Assembly (NCBI RefSeq): GCF_021917145.1
Contig: NC_061080.1
Span: 4,694,693 to 4,758,692, forward strand
Origin: Hypomesus transpacificus
Taxonomy: Eukaryota > Chordata > Actinopteri > Osmeriformes > Osmeridae
Length of the DNA stretch: 64,000 nucleotides
Direction of reading: 5' to 3'
Shown here piece after piece: positions 1 to 15,902 of the stretch. Every line of letters begins with the position of its first letter. The stretch's first letter is position 1. Both the position numbers and the translations under genes were made by a program. A model generated the notes under the pieces. It saw nothing but the letters and a program-made list of their open reading frames with translations, did not search any database and had not been told where the DNA came from.

Positions 1-532
1 AGATCAATTTTTTGGGGGAAAACAGAGTACCCGTCAAATAAAGGAGCATCAAGAGGAGTAAGCAAACATCCTGACAAAAAAAATAAAAAAGGACAAATAT
101 AGGTGTTAGGGAAGATTTACAAAATGGGGCGGGACTGCCTCGACAAGGGCCCGTAAATCCTAAATTCCCAACAACACAGGGCATTTGATACCCTTTACAA
201 ATGGATCGCTAATAATTCCTGGGATCACTGTTTGACTCAATAAAGTAGGCAGGCGATTAAAACTATTCCCAGGTGAGTTGTTGGCACTCAACCCCGAACC
301 CCCACCCCCCAAGCCCTCCACCCAACCCCACCTTTCAACCCAAACAACCCGCCCCCCGCCCACCCCCCCTCCACACACAAACACCTCCCTCACTGAACGG
401 CGGCCATAAAAAAAAAAGGCTGAGTGAAACTAGGAAAAAGGTTGTGAGTGGCTGTGGAGAGGAATGGAGTGACCAGTGGATGTCAGGTGGAGGTAGGAGA
501 GGTGGGGCTGAGCCACCTCTGGAGGGGACACT
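1..532 (-). other. actr2: actr2 3' UTR and downstream flank
   Basis: This stretch lies directly 3' of the actr2 stop codon, which reads on the minus strand at 533-535. It is pyrimidine- and C-rich at about 295-380. I could not find a canonical AATAAA on the minus strand here, so the poly(A) site is either non-canonical or left of the window. Small open frames here have no codon pattern or homology I recognise. The end of the UTR is therefore unknown. Confidence 0.5.
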
Positions 533-3500
533 TTATCTGACGGTGACTCCCAACTTCTCCAGCACGCGCATCCCCTTCTCCTGGTACTCTTCTCGCGTCA
601 GCCAGAAGTTGTCCTTGTCTTTCATGATGTCTGCCAGCACAGCCCCGCCCAGGAACACCATGTGCTTGCGCCGAGGGGGGTCCTCAATCCGGATCTTGAA
701 TTTCTGCGAGGAGACGGAAAATAAAACGGGCGGTGTGTTAAGAGGAGGAGGAGAAAATGTCTATTAGTCCACCCCCTCTCCCTCTTACTAAAAATAGGTG
801 CTAGATTGTCTTATAATTACAGGTTAGAAAGCCATCTCCCTGAACTAGAAGAAGGCCTTTCGTTGCAGATGCTGCAAATGGGCAATCATGGTGCCAAATC
901 GAGTAAGAAGCGTCTTGGGGTGCCAGGAAAGCGGACAATGAGACATTATGTTTTCATCTCGTTGTCAAGCGCATGATTTAAAAAACGGTCCCATGACAAA
1001 GATAGTTACTCCTCACTGTTCGAGGCGAGTTCTTGACTCATAGCCCCCACTTGAGACAACACTGCCTCCTGGTGGCTCATCAAACCACTGCATCACACCC
1101 TTTCACAGACTTTCAGCCAAGTGTTCTGACAATCGCTATATACTGCAGACTGTAAATGCAGTACATACTCCGATGTACCTCAAACATGCCATCTTGAGAT
1201 ATACATGAGTAACATGGGTTTGGACAGGCGCTCGTGTTTGCCCTCGCATTCTCACCGAGAGCTTATCGACGTCTCCCTTCAGCACGCGCTCCAGGTACAG
1301 CTGTTTGAGCTCGCGCTCCAGTCGAGAGGGCAGGCCGGGGTACATGGTGGAGCCGCCGGACAGAACGATGTGTTTGTAGAACTCAGACCTGACGGAGGAA
1401 GCAGAAGAAGAAGGGGTGTTCACAAAACAATGCATCAACCAAAGAAGAATGTATAGGAGGACAAGATAAGAAAAAAGAAAAAGAAGAACAAGATCAGAGC
1501 AGAAGCATTGGGGGAGGCGTCGTTATTTCCACAGCCAATCGGAGGGCTGCGATATTTCCACATTAGCAACTGCTGACTTCTCCGACGGTCCAACAGAGGG
1601 GAACGGAGGCAGGGAGGTCAATCGCGAGATACCTGGTGTCGATATCGGCCGCCTGGATGGTGTTGAAGAGCAGCTCGGCCACTCCGACGCCCTCCACGTT
1701 GATGAGGTGGGGCTGGAACAGGGCCTCGGGGGCCTCAAACCGCTCACCTCCGACCTTTATCAGCCTGCCATCGGGGAGCTGGGGAAAGGAGGTGGACCAC
1801 AGGGTCAGCCTACACGGCAACATCGCAACCTTACGCCTTCTTTTGCGTTCTCCTGCTTTCTATAAAGTCGATTTGTTTACCTTGAAGAGTAAACCAACAC
1901 CCCGGTTTCACCTTAGCCCACGCTTTTATATTAGCAAAAAAATGCTTTCAGGTGAAAGGATGTGAGTAAGGCATTTTGTCATGAATATGCTCAAAGTGAT
2001 TATCTCAATTATCGTACACAACCCTTACTTGTGATGAGGAAACAGTACCCTCAAAATGCACCACTATGTCCTGATTTCTTGTAACATTTTTAACCACTTG
2101 GGCCAAAAAGATATAGGATTTTACAACCATATATTTCAAGCAAATAATAATCAAAATCAAGACCAGGATCAATGTGTGGGAGTATTAAACATTAAACATA
2201 AGGTTTAAAAAAATAAATAAACATTTACAGGTGAAGTAAGCAAGACTGGTTTTAATGGACAGTGTTGTGGCTACCAAAGACAACTTTGGACTTAATTCCA
2301 CCAATCTGAAGTGGCTTAAAAGTATGCCGGTAACGTATGTCTACGTTATCTGGCAAACGACAACAGACCAGGTTTGGACAATGGCTAGCTGGCTAGCGAT
2401 AGTGAGGAGCTAGCCGAACTCTGTGGACGAAGCTCCTGACACAGAAGACCTTTTACAAAGCGTGACGGAACACTGTGGGAGGGGAGCATAAAGGACCCAT
2501 TGACGGCTCTGAGTCTGGAGACCAGAGAAGGAAACAGAAACCAGTACAGCACGTGGCGTGGGAGTCTGGCCTGCACAGGAAATGATGTCAAGCCCGTGGA
2601 TGGGCTGGGAGGGGCGGGTTGGGTAGAGCCTTTCTTCCAACGCTACAGTGGTGTTCCTTGTTCCGTCCCGCCTCGGCCCTGCGTCTCTAGACGATTTTGG
2701 TCAGGGGGGGGAAACGGGGAGGTGTGCTGGACCTCGCGTACGGAAAATTCCACTCCAATGGTTTACATCTCGGCGACTTGCGGCTCTCTTGCGGTTTACC
2801 TCGGAGTCGTGAAGGGATGTGTGCACGTGGTCGGGTATCCTGTGGGCTCCCAGAGCTCGCTGAAGGAGGTCCCTTCCCCACCCCTGGACAATGTGGTCTC
2901 CACTCCTCCCCATTTCCATTTTGACCCTCATCGTCAACCCATTGAGCCCAGGAGATGTCAACAGTTAACACCTAAACAAACTGCGTGTCAAGTATGAGGT
3001 GGTCCTCACCAGGGGAACAAATTGGAACGGCTACAAAGAGATTTTTTTGACCTCTCAACCTTTCCGAGGCTTCTACTGTAGATAAGTCGAGACAAGAATT
3101 TGAAAGTGGAAACCCCCCTTTATCTATGACCACCCCCCTGTTTGATAAGAGGACTGGGGGAGAAACCTAAGCAGTTAGGTGGGAAGGTGTGGGGTGGTGA
3201 TACTGACCGTGTAGGACTCCACCAGCACGGTGGTCTCCAGGGCCAGCTTCTGCTCCTGCTCGATGTTGTAGCCCACGTAGCACAGCTTCTCCTTCATCAT
3301 CCTCACCGTCTCAAAGTCAGCCGAATGGTTGAAGGCGTAGCCCCTCAACAACAGCAACTAGAGAGCAGTCGGATAAAAAGCCACAGGTCAGGAAAACTGA
3401 AAAGAAAAGGCCTTTCTTTGTGCTGCCTCGAAGAAATGACTAAGTGAAATTTGGTTGTCAGGGTTAGGTTTTAAAATGTTTCCATGTCGTTTTTTTTTTA

Positions 3501-6500
3501 ATGAAACACGTGAAGGGAAGAGTGGCCAAGGAAGCCAAAAGGCGGCGACATTGAAGGCTGACCTTGATGAGGTAGCGTGTGATGTCCCTTCCTGCGATGT
3601 CCAGGCGTCTGGTCAAGTGGGGCAGCGAGAACCCTTCATACACGGGGCAGATGTGGGTGACGCCATCGCCGGAGTCCACCACCACACCAGTCAACAGACC
3701 TGAAGGACCACAACAACGGCCATGAGTACAACCCTAACCATCTTTCCCCCTTTATTCTGTACGATAACATTCACACAGAGTATTGCTCGGAGCCGATGAC
3801 CATCGTGCGCAATAACATTCCCTTACACGACACATATTTTCCGTCGCAAAAACCAAGCACGCGTATTTATTATCAAACCGGTCTACTACACGACGATCGT
3901 GCACGAGGGGAAAATACGAGGTAGCTATTGGTGACTGCAAATTCTACTCTCGTGTCGCCGGTGAAAGGGTCATACATGAGGGTCACACACAGGCAGACTG
4001 TGTTCCTCCTGCAGCTGTGTCAGACAGAACCCCGTGCTGACAGACACGCACTCTAGTCAGCAGAGTCTTGGATCTTGGTAAAGAAAGATCACAACTCAAT
4101 TGGTTATTTGATGAGGACGGAGGCTGAAGCTTCACTTTGGCTCACTTTGTAGTAGGCTCTTTAATATCTGCTCCACATAACTCAGGAAGGTCGCCTTTTG
4201 CGGTCTCCCGATAGGTTACCCGTCTTCCTTTTGGTGGCCTCGTTAGGCTTTCAATTGGTAAACCTACCTTGAGCGTAGAGCGTGAGCACAGCCTGGATGG
4301 CAATGTAAACTCCTGAGAACTGGTACGTCTCAAACATCACCTGCGGCAAGACAGAAAAAGTGTGTCAATTCATCGCAAAAAAAAAAAAATCAGTCAACTG
4401 CCATGGACACAAAAAGCATACACAAAAGGACAAATAACCCAGAAATCATAAACGTTCCTACAACATCTATTTTATACAGGTTTATAGTCTTTGAATGGGG
4501 TTCAAATGGTTGCCCAGGGCACCACGCATTGAGCTCCATATTGACATCCCTCTGAGGTTGGCCTGAATCATTTATAAACAGTGACTGACACCCACAGAGA
4601 GCGGTTGCTAGGGCTGTCTTAGTCAGAATACATGGCAGTTTGGAGATGTACCCTCCTAACCTATCTAGTGGGGTTTTGCCTAGTTGGCATCGAGAATGAG
4701 TGCAGTGAGTCCTTAATGTACCACACATTTCACTATACCCGTTAAAAGATTAAACACTTTGTAAATAAAAGAATAAATGCAGTGACAGAACACGTTTTAA
4801 GTGCCCACTGAGTGGTAAGTATATAGGGGTCATCCACCCAAGACATGGAATCACCGTTTTTGCTGATTCACTATTTAAGCTTCAAAATATCATTTTAGTT
4901 TTAGCACTAAAGGGTCTGGCTTGAGGAATTCGAGCGTTCCACAAAGTATTCCCCCCCAGCATGCACACTGATACATTTTGGGATTGCCGGTGCCATGTTC
5001 AAATGTCAAAAACCTTCCTCCATTTTGGGACGCTCGCGCCAATAAAAACGGTTCCGCGCGCTCACCTCGATGATCTTCTCCCTGTTCTTAGTGGGGTTCA
5101 TCGGCGGCTCGGTGAGCAGGATCTTGCAGTTGCGCGAGTCGATGTTGAGCTTCTCGGGGCCAAAGGTGTAGTCCCACAGGTGTTTCATGTCGTCCCAGTT
5201 CCTGACGATGCCGTTCTCCATGGGATAGTTCACCTCCAGCATGGAGCGCAGCTCGCTGGCCTCGTCCCCTACCATCAGGTCCTGAAAGGAGCATGCGTCA
5301 AAGGTCAAGTTAGCCATAAAGGTTATGGCTTCGAAACGGTCTAAGAGACACAGAGAGTGGGCTGCAGACCGCGCTAGGCTCGACAGATGGATAGAGGATT
5401 AGAACACGGGGTTTGTCATGTTTGTACGTGCATCGCCTCAAAATACACTGCGGAACACACTTGACGCAATCCTTCAAAGAGGAACTAGATCCAAGCCTCA
5501 AAACTCACATGCCACAATACATGAAAGACTCAGGTCTTTTTGTGAATTGAAGTTAGTCAGCAAACTCAGCAAACTCCTACTTTAGTCCGACACCTCCTCA
5601 CCTACAGGCAGGTCCCTCGTCTTGTGTTGTGTGGACATTAAGTATGTGATCGGTGTCATGAGGACAGTGGACTGATGCAAAGATTGTAAGGCTGTAAGAA
5701 ACCATCATGATTTCCTTCTGCAATTACTGCTGTCCAAGCTGCAGCCCAAACTATTTCACATGTTCAAATGTGTTAGTCAAATGTTTAAAAGGAAATACAA
5801 TTACAACAAATGGTTGGCACGACTGGGCGAGACGAACATAGAAGTAATGGTAATAGAAGTAAGTTAATGCAAAACAATCCACAGAGTAAAGAAAATCCGT
5901 TTAATTAGAGAGATGACAAGCTGGCTCCGCTCTGCCTCTAAAGAGCAGACAACAGAGCCTGAGAAACTGAAAAAACTCACACAAGCAAGCACACCCCATT
6001 CACACTTACCATCTTTCTGTTATTCTACCTCAACCATAGAGAGAGAGAGAGAGATAGGTGAAAAAAGGTCAAAAGATGGAGGAAGAACAGAGGCGCTGGG
6101 TCACCTGTGAAATATGTGGATGTGTGTGTTTGTGAAGCGTGCTCCACCTATTTGGAGATAAATATGCACTTAGCAAGTGAAACGTTTACGTGTAACAATA
6201 TCCACCTCAAGGTCAGGTGCGAAATCTAGAATAAGTCAACAAATTGTGAAAACATTTCTTGTTCAGCGCGTGTTCCTGAGGACACCAACATTTGTGTCAA
6301 ATACTTGACACAAATTATGGCTGTAGAAAGAATGATCAAATATAATTGTGAGGTGTATCAGAGTAACATGATGCATTAATCAAGTTGGTCTGAAAAGAAA
6401 TCAACAGGGCATCTCTGGGTAGATGGTCGTTTTGTAGTCTAGCAGGTTTGTTCCAACATGAGTCCACGGGCAGACATTTGAGCACTTCCCTCCTCGTGGA

Positions 6501-8805
6501 GTCAGTACTCATGAATTGGGTACGTGTGAAATCAGAGATCAGCAAATTAATGACACTAAAACAATTTCCTTTCAAGGAAAAAATAACCCTGACTGACAGG
6601 AATGATGCAAGTAGACTTTAGATAATGGGTGCGAACACACTTTGGTTTTGAACACAGCTGGTTTGTAAGATCTGAAACACACACACACAGACATTTCTTC
6701 AAGTAGCCTATAGATGTAGCCTATGGATTCTTACCTTGATTTCAATGTTTCCCACTTTGGCTGTGGAGCGAATGATTGGCCTGCCAACCAACGCAGGGAA
6801 TATGTGCTCTGGGAAGTTGGAGCCTGCATAGCCGCACTTGACAAACTATGATAGAAGGGAGAGAGACAACCATTAATAAAGTGTGATTGTCTTTGCTGTT
6901 TAAACTGCAGCAACCATGCACATTTGGATTGTCTTGGCCTTTGAATTATTTGATTGATTTACGGTTATATGTTAGGTCTACAAAAATATCCATTCCTTCC
7001 ATCATTGACCAAACATCAGTGAATAAACAAGGAAAGGCAGAGGGAAAATTGCTGTCAACCTTTAGTCTTCATTATAACATCGCCTTTCAGACCCTTGACT
7101 CTGTGCCTAGACACATCAATAGTGCAGTAATGCTCCAGTCAAACTGGCCAGAAGTTACAAACCACTTTAAATGGCTGAGTGTCTAAAACTCTTTCAGGAA
7201 GGAGGGAGGTACAAAGCAGTGCTATCAGTTCCAAATCAATTCCAGATCTGCTTCATCTGCAGCATATCTGAGGGATTAGGTAAACCATACAACGCTTATA
7301 TCCTGTATCTTCTAATGTATTGGTTATTAACTGCCTTTTCATATACTCAAATGTTTTAACATGTATATATTACTGCCCAAGAGGTATTGTGGACTTAATT
7401 ATAAGTTATTAATTTAGTTTTAAAAGGATCAAGTTTAATTTACACAAGGATAAATGTTCGGTCATATCAATTTAGCTATAAATAGCCACCTGGTAGCTGC
7501 AAGATTTGAGCAAAAGGATGTAGACAAGACATTATGACAGCCCGTGTAGTTGGTGTCAATTTTGTATCCCAAAGGTGCTGACTATTACAACAAAAATATA
7601 TATTGAGTTTACGTTTGGTTATTTTTATATTATTATTTGACAAAAGAAACCCCAATTGGAGTTAAAAATGAACCGCGACCGACATATTTATAAGCAATGT
7701 TCTGATAACTCCTTACATGGAAGAAAGATTTCTTACTTCCTCACTCTTGAAGTATAAGACATGCGCTCTACGATCTACAGCTTGAGACCACTTCATAGTA
7801 GCTCGTAATAGATAACACATGTGTCATATATTTCGCAGAGCAGACATTAAAATAACCCTTGTGTAAAGGTAACATTCTAACAATGTATAGGTTAATCAGA
7901 TTGTATCCAAGTATTCAATTAAACGCCAAAGATGCTGTCAGACACTTCCTATAAGTTCAAAGGAGGTTCGACGAGGGCGGGGCTATTAAATCGACATCCT
8001 TTGTGAACAGTTGCTAGGTATTTATACTATAGGATGTCAGAAGTGTCTGTCGACGTTTTTATTTTAAAAAAATGCATTCGTTCTTTGTGTTCCTTAAAAA
8101 TGTCTGTCCTTCACGTTGTATTGGTGAGCATTAAGCATGTGGTGACGGGCAAAGGTAGAAGCCTACGAGCTATATAGCTCGTGCTTCCGTTCTGAATAGC
8201 CACAAAGATACCACGAAGCCGTCCAGTTAATTCTACAATGTATCGACCATGGCACAATGGTGGCATTTAGGTGGAATTGATGGTGAGAATAGAATATAGT
8301 ACTGTTTTGGGGGTGCCAACTACGATGGTTTATTTAAGGTATATCATCAGCTAGCCAGCTAGCTAGCAGGCTAACGTTAGCAGATTTCAGTTCGCAATGT
8401 CAGCAGGAGATAAAATCTTAATTGACAGCTACCCTTATTTGGATTTACAGTAGTTACAAAACAGTCTGATAGCTAACACTAATATGCATTTGGCCACATT
8501 CAACCTAAAACACAAACGCATATACATTCGTAGAGAATGCATAGCTAATTCAGCAGATGAAGCTGACAGACACATTCCTTTGACAACCCACCCAGTCAAC
8601 ACTAGCCACATAAGCTAGCTAGCCAACGATGAAATAGGCTAGTAAGCAATGTTACTTCCTGTTTCTGATCATTCTCATCTTCACTATCAAAATTGGCTGC
8701 AGATAAGCCGGTATCCACATATTATCATGACATACTGGGTTCTGCATAGGAACTTACCCCGGTTCCATTGTCGCAAACGACTACTTTTCTTCCCTGGCTG
8801 TCCAT
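533..8805 (-). CDS. actr2: Actin-related protein 2 (Arp2), complete, 9 exons
   Basis: Arp2 is the ATP-binding, actin-like subunit of the seven-subunit Arp2/3 complex, which nucleates branched actin filaments in the cytoplasm. Coding exons in transcript order: 8758-8805, 6735-6845, 5066-5281, 4268-4340, 3563-3699, 3208-3357, 1633-1778, 1256-1388, 533-703. They sum to 1185 nt, i.e. 394 aa plus stop, the same length as human ARP2 as I recall it. Actin-fold signatures are visible: DNGTG near residue 12 and [14 protein letters not shown] near residue 155, the two phosphate loops; then [18 protein letters not shown] and the C-terminal EKLGVTVR. The start ATG (8803-8805) begins [16 protein letters not shown]. 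All introns are GT-AG, with introns of about 1.4 and 1.9 kb flanking exon 2. The gene is divergent from rab1a, with start codons 892 bp apart. I see no frameshift or lost motif. Identification is essentially certain; exon edges rest on splice consensus plus phase. Confidence 0.97.
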
Positions 8806-9697
8806 TTTTACGAATCCTAAAACCAGTAGCCCTCCTCTGCACAACTTTCTTCGTCAAGGCGGAAATCACCACCCGGCACTAAAGCAAAAGAGCTTCTTCC
8901 GGAATGTATGACACATGCCCATGTTGCACACCACCTGAGAGTAAAGTAGTGGCAACGCCTTTTTGTACACCTTTATGAATGTCTGCTTTCTTTGCCCAAA
9001 TTTGATTACAAAAAGTACGCAATTTTGCCATTTCATTTATATATCTTAAATGTTTGTTTCACATTTTAAAACAGATTAGGCCTACTTCGAGGTGTTTTTT
9101 AAACAGAAACAGACAGAACATTTACGGTACCCAGTGAGTCAGTGGCGAACTGCTGTTTTTAACTTCTGCAGTCTCTCTATCCTTAAAACGGAGGGGATCA
9201 ACGTCTTTACCATTTAACAAATAGTGCAATTTGTTTGGACAATTTGCCAACTGTAATACGTTTCTCACAACATATGGTTCCAAAACACTTTCTTATTATC
9301 TAACTTATTCCTTAAATATCCAGCAGCTTCTACAAGATACCCTAATTTGGGTTTACGTGTAGTAGGGCTGTGATTCTAAATCACACGATGTGACATTCAT
9401 GACATTGTACTGACCCTGGCTGGTAAGAGACCAAGACCAAAGCACAGTTTCGTTCGATTGTGTCCCTGTGTAAGGACACTACAATATCCATGATCCTCTA
9501 AGTTTGGTATTTCCTGGTGAGCCTGGCAGCCATATTTGATTCGATTATGCTGTTCTCGCTGCGACAACCTAGCAAACTAGTTTAGTTGTTCTAGATTAAA
9601 GGCGTTCGTTTTCAGTGGATTATATATATATCAAGGTTATCAACGACAAAGCATAACAGTCCCTGAAGTAATAACTGATAATTGTGTTTAGTCAACG
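8806..9697. promoter_or_regulatory. Divergent promoter interval between actr2 and rab1a
   Basis: The two genes are head to head, so both promoters must lie in or next to this 892 bp. An ETS-like core (TCCGGAAG on the minus strand, 8896-8903) sits about 90 bp upstream of the actr2 start codon, where a housekeeping first exon or promoter would be. No TATA box at a convincing distance was seen for either gene. Transcription start sites cannot be placed from sequence. The rest shows no open frame of note. Confidence 0.55.
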
Positions 9698-11752
<2,055 letters not shown>

Positions 11753-14700
11753 AGCCTCAACAACCCTAATGCTCTTCCACTCATCCCTCCCTCCTCCCTC
11801 CACCAACGCCCCCCACCCCCGCCCCACCACCCTTAACCTATCTCAAAAGTTAGCAAGCTCCACAGGGATAGAAAGAAAGAACAGAAATAGGGTAATAGAA
11901 AGTAAGTAAGTGAGAGAGAGGAAGAGGGAGAGAGGGAAGACTGAGTGACCTGGGTTGTAATTGTGTGTGCAGCCACAATACCAGAAAAAAAAGTCCCCCC
12001 ACCTCCAGACAAGGTCAGCAATAGAACGGTAAGCCCATCCACAACTACATAAACGACTGGGCTTGTTTTGTTTTTTTACATACTAACCACGTACACACAC
12101 ATTCATACATATATACACACACATACATGGATACATATATACGTACAAATAATTCTGGCAACATTTGAATTCAAATTTTAAATGCTTATAAACAAATTAT
12201 GAATGAAAGTTAAGTAAAACAATAATTTGCCCAACATGCTTCAGGTAGAAAAAGTCATTTTTCTAAGATGGTTATGTATTATTTCACCGTGATCAGCAGC
12301 ATGACATGGACTGTATATCCTTCCAAGAAGAATTAGTAAGCACTTCAATTGTTAGCACATGCTTAACTAGCATCATGTATGTCGGCCCAACAGATCACTC
12401 ACATAATGCATCTGAAATGCGCTCATGACGGAAGCCCATTTTGCGCACTGTCATCAGTCCAAATATCTTTTTGAGGGGCGGGGGGGAACATTAATGTCAT
12501 TTGGTCCAGCGTCACAATGTTGCCCCCAATCGATGTGCCAGTGCCTTGTGTGGCAAGATACAATATGCCTTTGGCGCGCTGTGTGGTTGGCATATCCTTT
12601 ATGCTTTATAGAATAGACTTACTAGCGACTTGCTCTTATTTCGTAGATGGGTTAATTTATGTGATACAGTAGTAGGAAACATTCCTGTATATATTAGCCA
12701 ATGTGTTTTTCTTTGTCAGCTGACATCCATGATGCTACATTACCATGGGCTACGTTAGCGGTGTTGAATGCAGTTTGTTTTTTCCTTCGGCTAATGTGTC
12801 TCAACCAACAGCACAACAAAGATTCACTATCCAAACAACAACAAAAAAATCAAATCTTCAAACTGTATATATTTATACATATATGTAAGAGTTAACTAAT
12901 CCTGTAGAGAAGCAAGTGAAATGAATGACATGACAAGTAGCTGGAATTCGTAATCTCCGCACGTGATCTGTGGCTGCGGACATGACATTTTTGTGGCACA
13001 ATGTCTACTATTAAACAATGAAGGAGATCTTTGATAAACAATGGTCTCATTGGGGTTTCTTTCTATACACATACACACATTCTGAATGCACATTTCTCAC
13101 ATTGCGTAGTTTCTAAATGGAAAGTATTTTTAAACTGCAAGGTACAATGATCTTTGCCCTAGATATAGTCCCCACTAAAGGGTGCTGTTTCCAAGGTTTT
13201 TTTAATGTTTTTTTACTGGAACTTTTACTAGCCTGTTCCAACACATCTAAACTAAATGTTATTTTTACCTACAGTAACTTAACATTAATTAGTGGCTCAA
13301 ACAATTATGAATAGATAACTAGTATACCAATGTTTCACTACACAAAACAAGCCAAGAGTTGTCAAACCATCTGGGAATCAGTTACTGCTGTGTGCCAATA
13401 GAGGTCACCATTAGCTCTTGTTGGCCTGCAGGCCTCAACATGTCTCTCATACTGCAGTTGCAGCACTTGAAATCTGACACTGAAGTTTACCTATTACTCA
13501 GTTATTCCGTTCCATCATCACACTTTGCAAACATCTTTTGGAAAGTACAGTGACTTTGCCATGTATCATTATTAACTTACTAATATATGAAGGTTTATGT
13601 TGAGATTACCATAAAGTGTTGCTGGTGGAAGTTATTGATACCCCCATAATCTGTACTGCATTTTAACCTTTGTGGAATTTGCATTGTAAAACAAACAAGT
13701 CTGCATGCCAGATCATCCCGAGATCGGTACACATTGTGTGCCAGTTTGATTAACATCTGGCGCACTCAACAGTGCAGTCGAGGTGGCGTGATGCCCGCTG
13801 CTCCAAATGTGCCCTGGTGTTACCCAACAGAGCCCCCTTAGACACAAGCACCCAGACTGAAGAAAAGGCACACTCTTAACTGCTTGGTGTGCTGCTTGTG
13901 CCCTCCCCCCACCAGCCCTCCATAATTATGTCAAGCAAGTATAGTGAAAAAAAAAAAAAAGCGATGTGAAGTCAGGTCCTTGTTCACCCACAGTCCTCTC
14001 TTTAGGCACAACCCCAATTTGCTTTTAAGTGAAAACAAAACATACATTCAGTCAGTCAGCGCAGACAAAGAGCTAGATGTTTTGGTGTGAGGTTTTAAGG
14101 GAGTGAGGGGGCGGAGAGAGGAGGGGTTAGGGAGATGGTTTGGAGCGAGAGGGGAGCGTGTGGGGGGTGGGGGGCAGTAGTTGGGCCTGTTTGCCGGCTT
14201 TATTTGTTCTCGGTTGCCGGGCAATGGAAGGGGGAAAGCATCTGTGACAGCTGTAGAGGCTGTAGCCTTTCACCCAATCTACTGAAGAAGCCCTGAAGGT
14301 AGAATACTAAAAGAGAAAAGGGAGGGTGAAGAGAAGGAGAAAGCAAAAAGGGGAGCTAGTGAGCCCATGTGTGAAGTTCAGTGAGAAGAGACAATACCCA
14401 CTTAGCTGAAAAAGCAATCTGAGCTGGGTACATGTTTAAAAAAGATAGTCAAACCCCCATTATGTCAACGGTGACTTGTTCATCCCCTACTCAGCCAAGT
14501 AGCTTGTGCACTTGGTTAGAGCGTCGCCCAACAGTTTGTAGTTTAACATCCTCAGATTCTGTTGGAGGTGTCAGGGGGAAGGAGGGAGGGGGGGGGGGGG
14601 GGGGAGTGACACTGTGCCAAGTCCAACCAGTGAGAGTGCGCGCTGGCCCAGAAGGGTCCCATTTGGATGCTCGACACCCTCCCGAACAATAGCCAAGTGT

Positions 14701-15715
14701 GCAGCAAAGCACACAGTAAAGTCCTCTGTGGATGATTCAGTGTTGAGCAGGCTGCTCTGACAACAGCAGTCCGCGATGACTGCGTATGTTCCGGTCACAG
14801 TGGACAGCTCGGAGCATTATGCATCAAAACTGTGTTATTGTTCGACACTTTGGCCTAATGCTCAAGCACCCATGAATTTGAATCTGCATGACGAACGACG
14901 CCTGACTAATGTGAATGACACCTGTTCTTTTAAAACTAGGCTTCCTACTTATGTTTAATTCACACCTGTTTTTTGTTGTGTTTTTTTTTAGCTGATCTAT
15001 ATAGGTCGAGACAAGCAAACAAAAGAAACCTTACTTCTTGTGGTTCGTGATGGCACGAAGAGTGCTAAATGGTTTGACTTGAGTGTTTACTTAACCTACA
15101 CATGCATATACATTCCCCCGGAGTAGTTACTCAGCCCGTAAACAAACATAACTCACTCCTGACTGTCACAATAGACTCAGTCATTATCTTGTCCTAGCTA
15201 ATGCATAGCTAAACGGACTTGTAAAGTCACATCTCTACAGTGCGTCCTAGTTTGTTTTTAACTCAAATAAGTCGTCGTCTGTTTGCGCTGGAGATCTTTA
15301 ACACTGTATTAAGCTAAGTAGTGAGCTCCAGGGAAAATATTTGTACTGTATTTCATGAACAATACATACTATCTAAATTACGGTCAAGTCTGTTTCGATT
15401 TTAATTTGGCTGCTAAACAAAAGACTGTTCTACTTTTAACCTTCATGCCCAACTTTCTAAAGATACACACTTTTATTTTCATTCCTTGGCCTGAATTCAC
15501 AGCAGTTGCTTTGGTCAAACTAAATCAACAATAGGTGGTAGGACCAGGTAAAAGATAAAGAGAGAAAAAACACAAGGGGATTGATGGATGCTTGTCACAC
15601 AGGAGCTAGGTTTAAAAAACACAGTCGCTCATTTTCTTATCCTTGTGTGGGCCCTTAAAATGTTCTCCCGGTGCAGGATGGAGAGGAGGGTGGGTGCAGG
15701 GGTTCTCAAGAGTTA
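11753..15715. other. rab1a 3' UTR and spacer, no gene seen
   Basis: The first part must be the rab1a 3' UTR, but I found no convincing AATAAA to close it; an ATTAAA lies near 13012. The region holds short (CA)n/(TA)n patches (about 12090-12140). A purine- and G-rich block at about 14100-14180 is followed by a GC-richer stretch to 14330, which could be a promoter or alternative first exon of the downstream gene. A pure run of G occurs at about 14588-14604. None of the open frames shows conserved residues or splice structure. No RNA gene was recognised. Confidence 0.45.
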
Positions 15716-15902
15716 CACTTACATTTAGTCATTTAGCAGACGTTCTTATCCAGAGCGACTTACAGTAAGTATAGGAACATTACCCCCGAGGCATGTGGGG
15801 TGAAGTGCCTTGCCCAAGGACACGACATTTGGCCAGGAAATCGAACCGGCAACCTTCTGATTAATAGCCCGATTCCCTAACCTCTCAGCCATCTGACCCA
15901 CT
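15716..15902 (-). mobile_element. tRNA-derived SINE, copy 1
   Basis: Read on the minus strand it begins with a tRNA-like head: an A box (TGGCTGAGAGG) and a B box (GGTTCGATTTC). A central segment containing GTCCTTGGGCAAGGCACTTC follows, then a tail with GTAAGTCGCTCTGGATAAG and GTCTGCTAAATGACTAAATG. The head resembles tRNA-Leu/Ser and the tail looks LINE-derived. GAGTTA at 15710-15715 and 15903-15908 are candidate target-site duplications. A second copy lies at 57191-57368. The architecture suits the tRNA-head/central-domain/LINE-tail class such as V-SINEs, but the family name needs a repeat-library search. Confidence 0.75.

Noticed and set aside
2385-2997. Overlapping open frames on both strands in an actr2 intron
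   Set aside because: The GC-rich segment gives several open frames with no conserved motif or shared splice structure. It could be a regulatory block, but coding is unsupported.
15840-15902. Functional tRNA-Leu/Ser gene on the minus strand
   Set aside because: Only the head of a SINE; the sequence runs on into the SINE core and a LINE-like tail, and a diverged copy exists at 57191.
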